Source: Paenibacillus profundus
GTDB taxonomy: Bacteria > Bacillota > Bacilli > Paenibacillales > Paenibacillaceae
DNA length: 64,000 nucleotides
Direction: 5' to 3'
Assembly: GCF_021369635.1 (NCBI RefSeq)
Contig: NZ_JAJNBZ010000002.1
Span: 313,223 to 377,222, forward strand
This document shows, in pieces, positions 51,590 through 60,132 of the stretch. Under the pieces are notes generated by a model that saw nothing but the letters and a program-made list of their open reading frames with translations, ran no database searches and was not told the DNA's origin. Positions within the stretch are counted from its first letter, which is position 1. Every line of letters begins with the position of its first letter. The position numbers and the translations under genes are program-made.

Positions 51590-52498
51590 ATGTTCGGTTT
51601 AACGAAATACTTCAGTTTGTATGATGTGTGGAGTCCGTTGTTTCTTGTCTCTTCGGTGCTCGTCATCATTTTGTATCTTGGGGTGACAGGGCCGTTTCGA
51701 GATCGCTTTGCTAATTCAGAGCCGGTATCTGTGAAGCAGAAAGTGATGTTTAGCACGGGCGTACTGCTCCTGTATCTCGCCCAAGGCGGACCCATTAACA
51801 TGATGAGCCATATGATGTTTACGTTTCATATGCTCATGATGGCCATATCATATATTATCGTGCCGCCGCTCATTTTGTTGTCCGTGCCGGGCTGGCTATG
51901 GCGTTACCTGCTTGATCGGAAGCCGCTTAGACGATTGAGAAAGTTCACTCACCCTATATTGAGCGCAGTGCTGTTCAATGTGCTGTTCTCTTTCTATCAT
52001 GTGCCTGTCGTGCACGACTATGTCATGACACATTACACAGAACATATCATCTACTATATTGTGTTGTTCATTGCATCGACGCTCATGTGGTGGTGGGTCG
52101 TCGCCCCGGTTCCCGAGTGGAACACCCTAGCCGATGTGAAGAAGATGGGCTACATTTTTCTGAACGGACTTCTCATCACACCAGCCTGTGCACTCATCAT
52201 TTTTGCAAGTGATCCGTTGTTCGCCACTTATGTGGACAAGGATGCCTGGGTTGAAGCGATGGGGTATTGCATTTCAGGGGATCCGGCAGCTATGCTGGCG
52301 GCGTTCGACGGGCCGGAATTTTTCAACTGGTTCAATCCGCTTGAGGATCAACAGTTGGGGGGCATTCTCATGAAGCTGATTCAAGAGACGATGTACGGCT
52401 GTATACTCGGATATGTCTTCGTGCATTGGTTCCGCAGAGAAGGCAAAGATGATGACGATTTTGTGGAATTGATGCCAGAGGGGCAGATGAACTCGTAG
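51590..52498 (+). CDS. ctaG: Cytochrome c oxidase assembly factor CtaG
   Basis: A 302-aa membrane protein of the Bacillus CtaG (caa3_CtaG) family with about seven helices. Motifs include YLAQGGPINMMSHMMFTFHM and WNTLADVKKMGYIF. It is required for formation of active caa3 oxidase, probably in copper delivery. ATG 51590 lies 114 bp after ctaF behind GAGAAGGGA, with no terminator between. Confidence 0.95.
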   Translation: MFGLTKYFSLYDVWSPLFLVSSVLVIILYLGVTGPFRDRFANSEPVSVKQKVMFSTGVLLLYLAQGGPINMMSHMMFTFHMLMMAISYIIVPPLILLSVPGWLWRYLLDRKPLRRLRKFTHPILSAVLFNVLFSFYHVPVVHDYVMTHYTEHIIYYIVLFIASTLMWWWVVAPVPEWNTLADVKKMGYIFLNGLLITPACALIIFASDPLFATYVDKDAWVEAMGYCISGDPAAMLAAFDGPEFFNWFNPLEDQQLGGILMKLIQETMYGCILGYVFVHWFRREGKDDDDFVELMPEGQMNS

Positions 52499-52582
52499 AA
52501 ATCCTTTATAATGATAACGAAGACTAGCGCAAGGGATAGCATGAAGCACCTTGTTGAATGAGTTGAGGAGGGCGTTACTTTC

Positions 52583-53047
52583 GTGGATTTATATAATTTG
52601 ATGCCCGCGGTAAGCACATCGTTCATCGCCATCAGTGCGATTCTCGTTGCTATCGGTTGGGCGCAAATCATCAAAGGCAAACGGGAGCAGCATAAGAAAA
52701 CGATGGTGGCGGCGGCCGTGGCGGCACTTCTGTTCTTTATTATTTATGTATCCCGGACGATTTTTGTCGGCAATACGGCATGGGGAGGCCCAGATGACCT
52801 GAAAGTTTTCTATTTGGTCTTCCTGCTATTTCATATCGTACTGGCGACGGTTGCAGCCGTATTCGGTCTTGTAACGCTGTATACTGGTTTCAAATCGCGG
52901 TTTAAAACACACCGCAAGCTGGGGAAAATCACATCTATCATTTGGTTTGCGACGGCAATTACGGGGGTAACGGTATATAGCTTGCTGTATTTACTGTATC
53001 CGGGCGGTCATACCAAGCCGGTCATCGATGCGATTTTTGGTCTGTAA
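52583..53047 (+). CDS. ctaM: DUF420 protein CtaM (YozB-like)
   Basis: A 154-aa four-helix membrane protein of the DUF420 family. Homologues (YozB/CtaM) are needed for maturation of heme-copper oxidases in Firmicutes. Conserved His residues in KREQHKKTMV, FHIVLATVAAVFG, KTHRKLGKIT-like and GGHTKPV segments could bind heme or copper. GTG 52583 follows GAGGAGG by 11 nt. It is the last gene of the operon, followed by a strong terminator. Confidence 0.9.
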   Translation: MDLYNLMPAVSTSFIAISAILVAIGWAQIIKGKREQHKKTMVAAAVAALLFFIIYVSRTIFVGNTAWGGPDDLKVFYLVFLLFHIVLATVAAVFGLVTLYTGFKSRFKTHRKLGKITSIIWFATAITGVTVYSLLYLLYPGGHTKPVIDAIFGL

Positions 53048-53071
53048 TACCATAACGATTCTGCGTAAAAT

Positions 53072-53111
53072 CCGTCCTGCTGTGATGCGTTCACGGCGGG
53101 ACGGTTTTTTT
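53072..53111 (+). terminator. Terminator of the cta operon
   Basis: CCGTCCTGC and GCGGGACGG arms with an inner GTGA/TCAC pair, followed by seven T residues. Confidence 0.92.
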
Positions 53112-53179
53112 ATGTTCACGTCACGTTGTCCTTTCCGGAGAAGGTAACTCTGTTCCATCCCTTGCTACACTCTACCTTT

Positions 53180-53490
53180 CATTCAGAATGACAGCCGCCA
53201 TTCTCCTATCAAACGAAAACACAATGTCGGGCTTCCGTTATAATGGCCCTTAGCTCCATTCTCCCATATAGTCAGGAGGGATAACACCGAGAATAAGAAC
53301 ATGTCGTTTCGTATACCATGCCATGAAGCGGCCGATCATGTTCACAGTTAATCAGAGCCGTCATTGGGCGTGGCGCCTCCTGATGAAAGGGGAGAATGAA
53401 GCAAAGAGACGGATGAAGCGAATCCCTGTAAGTCTGAACGAGCAACTAGCAAGAGCGGAACTTGCCGTTCATGATGGAGAGTCAGCGATA
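53180..53490 (+). repeat. Dispersed structured repeat, copy 2
   Basis: The counterpart of 23051-23355. Outer arms are CATTCTCCC (53257-53265) with GGGAGAATG (53390-53398), inner arms TCAGGAGG (53272-53279) with CCTCCTGA (53376-53383), here perfect over 8 bp, and GAACATG (53297-53303) with CATGTTC (53337-53343). The loop TTCGTATACCATGCCA is conserved. The arm-to-arm length is 142 bp against 145 bp in copy 1. It lies between the cta terminator and the ytr-type promoter. An open frame crossing its right end (53323-53550) is not conserved in copy 1. Confidence 0.7.
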
Positions 53491-53554
53491 AAACCTAAAC
53501 CTGTCTCAAACTCGGTCGCCCATTTTCAAGCCTCGATAAAGGTTTTCTAAGATA

Positions 53555-53606
53555 TTGACAATAAAACAGCACAGTGATTATACTGTATATAAAGATATAT
53601 ACAGTA
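53555..53606 (+). promoter_or_regulatory. Promoter and perfect palindromic operator of the ytr-like operon
   Basis: TTGACA (53555-53560), 17 nt, TTATAC (53578-53583). Directly over the start region lies TACTGTATATA (53581-53591), 4 nt, TATATACAGTA (53596-53606), a perfect 11-bp inverted repeat. This is the layout of a GntR/YtrA-type operator, and the regulator is encoded second in the operon. Extra ACAGT half-motifs follow. Confidence 0.85.
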
Positions 53607-53704
53607 AGCACAGTGAACACAGTATGCATGATATTCAGCACAGCAAGTGTGGCGCGTTGCACATACATACGGAGCTGAATCCGTTGTAGAAAGAGGGATA
53701 AACA

Positions 53705-54433
53705 TTGGGCAATCAATATAAACAAGCATGGGCGCTTGTCAAAAATGATCTCGTACGCTTCAAGTGGGGATTGGTTACGACGCTGCTATTCAATATGTAC
53801 ATGAGCGTAACGAGCATGTTCATGATGAATGGCGTACTGGGTGAAGTCGGAGAGATGCATCGATTTCTAAACGGAACGTTGGACTTTGTTTATTTGATTA
53901 CGCTGCCCAATATGGGGTTTTTCTTTTCACGCCGCTCGATGCGTTACATTCAGGAAGATTCATATACGAAATGGATGGTGAAGCTGCGCACCTTGCCGAT
54001 TGACATTCATACGATTGCCTTATCACGCATCATGATGATGCTCGTTGCGTTTGTGTTGAACATGACCCTATTCATTGCCGTTCAGGTTATTTTCAGTCCC
54101 GCGTTGAGAGCAGAGCTGGCGCCGGTATCCATAATCGCCTTTGCGTTCATGCTCATTGCATTTTCTATGATTATTAATATGATGTTCATTATTATGGAGA
54201 TGAGCTACAGCGGCAGCAAATATTTTAAGAGGTCGTTAATTATAGTTGCCTTCACTGCCGCTCTCGCCATAGCTATTGCTCTATCTGGTGGAAGCTTTGT
54301 TCTGACGATCGTGTATGTCGCAAAATATTACCCTTGGTTAGGCGGCATTCTTGCATTGGGTGTGATTACACAAGTGTTGACGCTCGGTATCGCCATGGTA
54401 AAGAATGCGATTCGTAAGCGAGATTTGGTATAG
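53705..54433 (+). CDS. ABC transporter membrane protein of the ytr-like operon
   Basis: A 242-aa protein with six predicted helices and no ATPase motifs; its shape fits an ABC-2-type permease. It is the first gene behind the palindromic operator and is followed by the GntR gene after 50 bp. TTG 53705 follows AAGAGGGA. It probably forms an exporter with the first ATPase of the operon. I do not find a closer family name. Confidence 0.75.
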   Translation: MGNQYKQAWALVKNDLVRFKWGLVTTLLFNMYMSVTSMFMMNGVLGEVGEMHRFLNGTLDFVYLITLPNMGFFFSRRSMRYIQEDSYTKWMVKLRTLPIDIHTIALSRIMMMLVAFVLNMTLFIAVQVIFSPALRAELAPVSIIAFAFMLIAFSMIINMMFIIMEMSYSGSKYFKRSLIIVAFTAALAIAIALSGGSFVLTIVYVAKYYPWLGGILALGVITQVLTLGIAMVKNAIRKRDLV

Positions 54434-54483
54434 CGCGTATGACAATGAGCAGAAAACCATATAGCAGGAGGTGGTGAGAAGCG

Positions 54484-54870
54484 GTGTTTATGCCCATTCA
54501 AATCAATGATAACAGTTCGGAACCGCTGTATGCGCAAATTACACACCAGCTTCGAGCGCTCATTTTGAGCGGCCATCTTGAAGAGAGTATGCTTCTTCCG
54601 TCCATACGCGAATTCGCCAATCAACTGCAATGCAGCGTGATTACGGTAAGAAGGGTGTATCAAGATTTAGAAAGCGAAGGATTGCTCCGGACGAAGCAGG
54701 GGACGGGAACGTTTGTCGCACAGGTTCATGCGGAAGAGCGTGCTCGTTATCGGCGGCAAGCCGTTGAGCAAGCATTGGAAGAAGCGGTTGATGCCGCGCT
54801 GCGTGTCGATATAACGAAAGAGGAATTAGAGCAGCTGATGCAAGAAGTAATTCAGCGAAAATGGCATTGA
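54484..54870 (+). CDS. GntR family repressor, YtrA subfamily
   Basis: A 128-aa short GntR regulator: winged helix at residues 10-75 (PLYAQITHQLRALILSGHL, then LQCSVITVRRVYQDLESEGLL and TKQGTGTFVA), with only a short helical tail and no effector domain, the YtrA form. In B. subtilis YtrA represses an ABC operon induced by cell-wall-active peptides. The likely operator is the perfect palindrome at 53581-53606. GTG 54484 follows AGGAGGTGG. It overlaps the following ABC gene frame slightly. Confidence 0.9.
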   Translation: MFMPIQINDNSSEPLYAQITHQLRALILSGHLEESMLLPSIREFANQLQCSVITVRRVYQDLESEGLLRTKQGTGTFVAQVHAEERARYRRQAVEQALEEAVDAALRVDITKEELEQLMQEVIQRKWH

Positions 54871-54899
54871 GTCTATTTGGAGAAAGGAGGGGAACTCAA

Positions 54900-55805
54900 G
54901 TGGAGGAGAACAACGTCATTACATTGCAAGATATTGTGAAGACGCGGGAAAATATAAAAATAGGTCCGCTAAATATCCACATACCGCAAGGCTGTGTCAC
55001 GGCGATTGTCGGCACGAACGGTTCGGGGAAGACGACGTTGTTAAGCATGTGCATGGGCTTCGTTCACCCGGAGCAAGGAAGCATCACCATCTTTCAAGAG
55101 AAGGTTCAACCAGAGTACGATGCCGCGTTGAAAGCACGCATCGGATTCGTCGGTGAACATCCGAATCCGGATGATAGCGATTTGACAGCAGATCAGCTGG
55201 CTTCATTTACGGCACAGTGGTATCCGAAGTGGGATTGGCAATTTTACCAGCATTATATGGCGAAATACGAAATCCCGCCGAAGCAGAAGCTGAGCAAACT
55301 GTCGAAGGGGATGCGCAGAAAGCTGGACTTGATTATCGCCATGAGCCCCCAGCCTGAATTGCTGCTGCTCGACGAGCCATCGTCAGGCTTGGATCCATTA
55401 TCCTGGCGCATGATGATCGAGGACATGCACCGCTATTTGCAGGATGGTCAGCGTTCGATTGTTATCGCTACACACATTATTGAAGAAGTGAAGCGCCTTG
55501 CAGATTATATCCTGTTCATGAATAAGGGACAGGTGCTGCAAATGGTCGAGAAGGATGCGATGTTCGACGCTTGGAAAGAGTTCCTCGTTGATGGCGATGC
55601 TGCAGATTATGACCGCATTCCTGGCCTGGCGAAGGCGATTCAGGAGCGGTATGGCGTACGTCTCATTGCGAAGGATGCGGCCCAGCTTGAGGCCTTTTTG
55701 CAGGAGAATGATATACCCACACTGCAGACCAAAGGTCTGGAGCTGGATGATATATTAGCCTATTTGATTGAGCTGAATAACGAAGGGAGAGCTACAAATC
55801 GATGA
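54900..55805 (+). CDS. ABC transporter ATP-binding protein (YtrB-like)
   Basis: A 301-aa ATPase: Walker A GTNGSGKTT (about residues 37-45), signature LSKGMRRKL, Walker B LLLLDEPSSG, and His switch ATHIIEE. The C-terminal 80 residues are a non-catalytic extension. GTG 54900 follows AAAGGAGGGG; the longer frame from 54861 overlaps the GntR end. Together with the 53705 membrane protein it would form an exporter under YtrA-type control. Confidence 0.92.
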   Translation: MEENNVITLQDIVKTRENIKIGPLNIHIPQGCVTAIVGTNGSGKTTLLSMCMGFVHPEQGSITIFQEKVQPEYDAALKARIGFVGEHPNPDDSDLTADQLASFTAQWYPKWDWQFYQHYMAKYEIPPKQKLSKLSKGMRRKLDLIIAMSPQPELLLLDEPSSGLDPLSWRMMIEDMHRYLQDGQRSIVIATHIIEEVKRLADYILFMNKGQVLQMVEKDAMFDAWKEFLVDGDAADYDRIPGLAKAIQERYGVRLIAKDAAQLEAFLQENDIPTLQTKGLELDDILAYLIELNNEGRATNR

Positions 55806-56707
55806 AGCCGTTACAATTACAAGAAGTCGTCAAGCAATACGGTGACAAGACCGCCGTTAATGGTCTTAGCTTTGATGTGGAAGAGGGCGAAATGTACGGG
55901 TTGCTCGGGGCGAACGGGGCCGGCAAGACGACGACGATGCGGATGGTGCTCGGACTCATTTATCCTGATGGGGGAACTATCCAATATGACGGCAAACCAT
56001 TCCATAGCGGTTTATCCCGAATTTTCGGCTATTTGCCAGAGGAGCGCGGGATGTATCCGAAGATTAAGGTAAGTGAGCAGGTTACTTATTTGGCCCAGTT
56101 GCGTGGAATGTCACGCAAAGATGCTGACAGCAACCTGAAGTACTGGTTGGAGCGATTCAACGTTCCGGAAAATTATAATAAGAAAATTGAAGAGCTCTCC
56201 AAAGGGAACCAACAAAAAATCGGCTTTATCGCTTCCATTGTTCATAAACCGAAGCTGCTCATTCTGGATGAGGCGTTCAGCGGTCTTGATCCCGTGAACG
56301 TGGAGCTGTTGAAGGAGACGGTCAAGGAGCTGCGCGATCAAGGCACGAGCATTCTGTTCTCGACGCACCGGATGGAGCATGTCGAGGAATTGTGCCGCAA
56401 CCTGACTATTTTGCAAAAAGGAAAAGCGGTCCTGCAAGGTTCGCTTCGCGATTTGAAGTCCCGTTATCCGCGTGAGCATGTCGTCTTGCGCACAAGTGGA
56501 GCGGTGGAAGGTCTGCAGAGCATTGCAGGCGTGAGTGATGTGCAGCGGACAGATGATGGATACCGTATCCGCATTACCGATGAAGGATCTGCTCAGCATA
56601 TTTTGCAGACGGCTATGACACAAGTGAATGTACAGCAGTTCGAGCTGAAGGAGCCGACATTGAACGAAATCTTCATTAAGGCGGTTGGGAGTGAATCAAA
56701 TGCATAA
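55802..56707 (+). CDS. ABC transporter ATP-binding protein (NatA/YhaQ-like)
   Basis: A 301-aa ATPase with Walker A GANGAGKTT (about 36-44), signature LSKGNQQKI, Walker B LLILDEAFSG and the STHRMEHVEELC switch region. The signature LSKGNQQK and a 60-residue C-terminal domain are typical of NatA/YhaQ exporters. It overlaps the previous gene by 4 bp and the next by 8 bp. Together with the next gene it makes a complete second ABC pump. Confidence 0.94.
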   Translation: MKPLQLQEVVKQYGDKTAVNGLSFDVEEGEMYGLLGANGAGKTTTMRMVLGLIYPDGGTIQYDGKPFHSGLSRIFGYLPEERGMYPKIKVSEQVTYLAQLRGMSRKDADSNLKYWLERFNVPENYNKKIEELSKGNQQKIGFIASIVHKPKLLILDEAFSGLDPVNVELLKETVKELRDQGTSILFSTHRMEHVEELCRNLTILQKGKAVLQGSLRDLKSRYPREHVVLRTSGAVEGLQSIAGVSDVQRTDDGYRIRITDEGSAQHILQTAMTQVNVQQFELKEPTLNEIFIKAVGSESNA

Positions 56708-57965
56708 TGTACGGACCGTAATCGGATTTACGCTGCGCACGAAGATGATGACGAAAGCTTTTTTCGTCACTACGATTATTTTGGCGCTCATCATTAGTTT
56801 AGGTGTGAACTTGCCTTACATCATTTCATTGTTTTCGAGTGACGAGCCGACTTCCATTGGACTGATGCAAGGAAAGGATACGAAAATCGAGCAGTCGCTG
56901 GAGCAGTATTTTGCGAAACAAGAGAAGAGTGATCTCAAAATCGTTCCTTATGCCAATACTTCCGAAGCAGAGCTGAACAAGCAGGTGGAAGACGGCAAGA
57001 TAGAAGGCTATTTGACATTGGAAGCAGAGCAAGCCGGGTCGTTTCCGAAGGTTATATATCACGGGGAAGATGAACTCGGTATGGAGAAGCAGTCGACGTT
57101 GACGAACGCGTTGACGTTAATTAAGACGGAGTGGCTCGTGAAAGATTCACTTACTCCGGAACAAATCGCGGAGCTGAGCAAGCCGGTCTCGCTGGACTCG
57201 AAGACGATCGCGAAGGCAGGAGAAGAAGCGGAAGAGAACCCGGCGAACAAAGGCATATCCATTGTGGTCGTCATGGTGCTTATCGTCCTCTTGTTCATGA
57301 CCAATACGATGACCGGCAACATGATTGCATCCGAGGTAACACAGGAGAAAAGCTCACGCGTTATGGAAATTCTCATTACGAGCGTGTCGCCGCTTGCGCA
57401 AATGTTCGGTAAAATCATCGGCATGTTCCTGCTAGGATTGCTGCAGATTGGAATCTTCCTTGCGGTCGTTCTTTTGAACCTGATGCTGCCGCACAATGCA
57501 GGCCCGCTCAAGGAGCTTAACTTCGACATTTCCATGATTGATTGGTCGGTAGTAGGCGGGGGATTGCTGCTCTACGTCTTGGGATACTTCCTCTACGCAA
57601 CGTTGTTCGCCGCAGTCGGCTCGATCGTGAGCCGTACGGAAGACTTGGCACAGGCAATTATGCCAATTACGATGCTGACGATGGCTGCTTTCTACATCGC
57701 GATCTTCAGCGTATCTACGCCGAACTCGATGCTGGTGAAAGTCACCTCCTACATCCCGTTCTTCATACCAACGTCGATGCTGCTGAGGATTGGAATCGGC
57801 AACTCGGCATGGTGGGAATTCTGGGTCGGCGTCCTGATTATGCTCGTGTCGGTCGTTTTCTTCGGCTGGCTGTCCGCGAAGATTTACCGCACTGGCGTGC
57901 TCATGTACGGTAAGCGCCCATCATGGAAAGAAATTCGCAAGGCGATGAAGGCGTACAAGATTTAA
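56700..57965 (+). CDS. ABC-2 transporter permease (NatB/YhaP-like)
   Basis: A 421-aa ABC-2 permease: one helix near residue 25, a large extracytoplasmic domain (about 45-175), then five helices, with the NMIASEVTQEKSSRVMEILITS loop that contacts the ATPase. This is the NatB/YhaP topology; NatAB exports sodium in B. subtilis, while YhaPQ is less defined. ATG 56700 lies inside the end of the preceding ATPase gene. It is the last gene of the YtrA-controlled unit. Confidence 0.93.
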   Translation: MHNVRTVIGFTLRTKMMTKAFFVTTIILALIISLGVNLPYIISLFSSDEPTSIGLMQGKDTKIEQSLEQYFAKQEKSDLKIVPYANTSEAELNKQVEDGKIEGYLTLEAEQAGSFPKVIYHGEDELGMEKQSTLTNALTLIKTEWLVKDSLTPEQIAELSKPVSLDSKTIAKAGEEAEENPANKGISIVVVMVLIVLLFMTNTMTGNMIASEVTQEKSSRVMEILITSVSPLAQMFGKIIGMFLLGLLQIGIFLAVVLLNLMLPHNAGPLKELNFDISMIDWSVVGGGLLLYVLGYFLYATLFAAVGSIVSRTEDLAQAIMPITMLTMAAFYIAIFSVSTPNSMLVKVTSYIPFFIPTSMLLRIGIGNSAWWEFWVGVLIMLVSVVFFGWLSAKIYRTGVLMYGKRPSWKEIRKAMKAYKI

Positions 57966-58415
57966 GGGCGATGTGGTAGGTGTGAGTAGCAGCTATAGTT
58001 GAGACTAATTTGGTTAATAAATGAGACTATTTACAATACATGTTTGAGACAAGGCTGGGCCCTTGATTCGTCAGAATGTTGATGGATCAAGGGTTTAGTA
58101 GTGGACTTGGTATGGTAACTAGGTTAACACTGATCAGAGACATTAAAGGCAGGTAATTTGTGTCTGAGGAAAAAGTGTGGGACATATAAAAAATGTGTGG
58201 AACTACTTCAAGGCTTACTCGTTTGTTTAAAATTATAGCTATTCTTCCAGATGAGTACTTTCTAATCGAGAAGCACGTGTTAAAAATGAAAGATAACTAT
58301 ATTTTGTTCGTCGTATCAAAAGATGCTGCTATAATTGATGGCGCATTTGATGAAGCTCTTAAGTGATGGAAGAACGTTGTATATTCCGGCGCGCCCGGGT
58401 TAGGAAGTGAATAGG
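57966..58415. other. AT-rich interval between the ytr-like and iron loci
   Basis: Noticeably AT-richer than its neighbours. It contains the small frame listed at 58193 but no terminator or recognisable operator. It probably marks an old junction. Confidence 0.4.
58193..58366 (+). CDS. Possible 57-aa protein or gene remnant
   Basis: An open frame reads MCGTTSRLTRLFKIIAILPD and ends FVVSKDAAIIDGAFDEALK. The pattern looks coding, with a hydrophobic N-terminal segment and a soluble end. No proper ribosome binding site precedes it (AGGA only at 23 nt). It may be the tail of a lost gene, in keeping with the AT-rich surroundings. Unrecognised. Confidence 0.3.
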   Translation: MCGTTSRLTRLFKIIAILPDEYFLIEKHVLKMKDNYILFVVSKDAAIIDGAFDEALK

Positions 58416-60023
58416 ATGAGAGCACCGTTCGAATTCTCCTACGCTCTTGTTTCGTGCAAAAGACATAGTTTTCAAGCAGGCTTCAGACTAAGACCGATCC
58501 GGCCGCATACGGTAGCGCTGTGTTATATAACTAAGGGCAGCGGCACCGTGTTGATCGATGATACGCCGCATGATATCGAACCCGGAGCATGCTTCATGCT
58601 TCAACCGGGCATGTTCATCGAAGCAAGTGCTGCGCAAGACAACGATGTTCATTTCTTCCTGTTGCAATACATCGAAGTCAAGCTGCCTGTCCCGGAGCGA
58701 AATATTCGTATCAAGCCAGCTGATCCGCAGCATGGGGAATCCCGGCCTATTGCGTTCCTTGTCGTGGCTCAAGTTACGGTCTTATCTGTGTTGGAGCAGC
58801 TTGAGCAATTGATGCTGGAGCGCGGGCATGGGGCATGGCTGTGTGGACAGGCGATGTTGTATGAGCTTCTCTATGTCCTTCATTCGGATTATGAATCACA
58901 GAAACAGAATCGGAATGAATCGATCCAGCGCACGATTGACTTCATGGAACAGCGTTATATGGAGAGAGTGCAGGTAGGCAAGCTGCCTGACATGGCCGGC
59001 ATGACATCGAGCTCTTATTGCCGTGCCTTCAAACGAAAGACGGGGATGACACCGGGCGAATATTTGACCAATGTGCGCGTGCAGCGGGCCAAGGACTTGC
59101 TGTCCATGTCGCACCATTCTATTAAAGATGTCGCTCAAGGCGTCGGATTTCAAGACGAGCTATATTTTAGCCGCGTCTTCAAAAAATCGGCCGGATTATC
59201 TCCGACCATTTATATGAAAAAATACGGGCAACGAATAGCCGTCGTGAGCAAGCTGTTTCTGCAGGATCATTTGCTTGCTTTAGGCATCAAGCCAATCGCA
59301 GCGCCGTCTTTTCCGAATTATTGCTCGACAGCATCTGGCTTCCCGGTCTATCTGCATCATCTTCTTCACGGCACGAAGCCTCTGAATGCGGAACAGCATA
59401 TTCACCCGCGCGAAGTTCTGACGATGGCGCCTGATTATATTCTCAAGATGAACTTCAAGCTCAATCAAGATAATCAAGTATGGACCGACATGACTGCCAA
59501 TACGATAAGCTTTGACGGCTTTGCCAGCTGGCATGGCTATCAGCGTTATATCGCCAAGATGGTCGGCAAGGAGCAGGAAGCGGAAGCGGTCATCCGCAAC
59601 ATCGCTTACATGGAGGAGCAGGCTAAAGAGATATTGAGGCCGATAACCCGCACTGGCAAATGGACCATCGTTCGTATTCATGAAAATGATTTGCGGATCC
59701 AAGGGGTTAGCGGACATGCCATCAATGATTTGTTTTACGGCAGTTTCGGATTTCAACCGGAAGCCGAGGTGACGCACTCCTTTTACAAATGTATTGCGCT
59801 TTCCGAGTTGGTTGAACTGAACCCAGAAAGGATAATTATTCTCTGGAGCCAACGGGATGATGTGATGAAATTGCAGAGCAATCCTTTATGGAGGGAATTA
59901 CGTGCTGCCCGAGAGAACCGGGTCTATGTTCCGGATAGCTTCGAATGGGATCCGTGGGGGCCGTTCGGCCAGGCGCATATGATTCGGGAAAGCGTAAAAT
60001 ATTTTCAGCAGCAATGCAGGTGA
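58416..60023 (+). CDS. btr: Btr-like AraC regulator fused to a siderophore-binding domain
   Basis: A 535-aa protein: an AraC-type cupin-like N-terminus (about 20-110), two helix-turn-helix motifs (VGKLPDMAGMTSSSYCRAFKR and IKDVAQGVGFQDELYFSRVFKK, about 185-270), then a periplasmic-binding-protein domain of the FeuA/FhuD type (about 275-535). This is the architecture of B. subtilis Btr, which senses ferri-bacillibactin inside the cell and activates feuABC. The ATG at 58416 follows AGGAAG; GTG 58407 is an alternative. It lies 109 bp before the Fur-boxed binding-protein gene, its probable target. Confidence 0.9.
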   Translation: MRAPFEFSYALVSCKRHSFQAGFRLRPIRPHTVALCYITKGSGTVLIDDTPHDIEPGACFMLQPGMFIEASAAQDNDVHFFLLQYIEVKLPVPERNIRIKPADPQHGESRPIAFLVVAQVTVLSVLEQLEQLMLERGHGAWLCGQAMLYELLYVLHSDYESQKQNRNESIQRTIDFMEQRYMERVQVGKLPDMAGMTSSSYCRAFKRKTGMTPGEYLTNVRVQRAKDLLSMSHHSIKDVAQGVGFQDELYFSRVFKKSAGLSPTIYMKKYGQRIAVVSKLFLQDHLLALGIKPIAAPSFPNYCSTASGFPVYLHHLLHGTKPLNAEQHIHPREVLTMAPDYILKMNFKLNQDNQVWTDMTANTISFDGFASWHGYQRYIAKMVGKEQEAEAVIRNIAYMEEQAKEILRPITRTGKWTIVRIHENDLRIQGVSGHAINDLFYGSFGFQPEAEVTHSFYKCIALSELVELNPERIIILWSQRDDVMKLQSNPLWRELRAARENRVYVPDSFEWDPWGPFGQAHMIRESVKYFQQQCR

Positions 60024-60093
60024 CAATAGCCTCCATATAAAACGGGCAATGCAGTGTATGGAAAAGCTGGGTGCTTCTCTATACAATAATCAT

Positions 60094-60108
60094 TGATAAT
60101 GATTATCA
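60094..60108 (+). promoter_or_regulatory. Fur box
   Basis: TGATAATGATTATCA is a perfect 7-1-7 Fur inverted repeat, 24 bp upstream of the binding-protein start codon. Confidence 0.93.
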
Positions 60109-60132
60109 TTAACAGTATGGAGGCTTATAGAG

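Noticed and set aside
53323..53550. 75-codon frame starting MFTVNQSRHW
   Set aside because: It crosses the right end of structured repeat copy 2; the corresponding region of copy 1 is closed by stops, so coding is not conserved.
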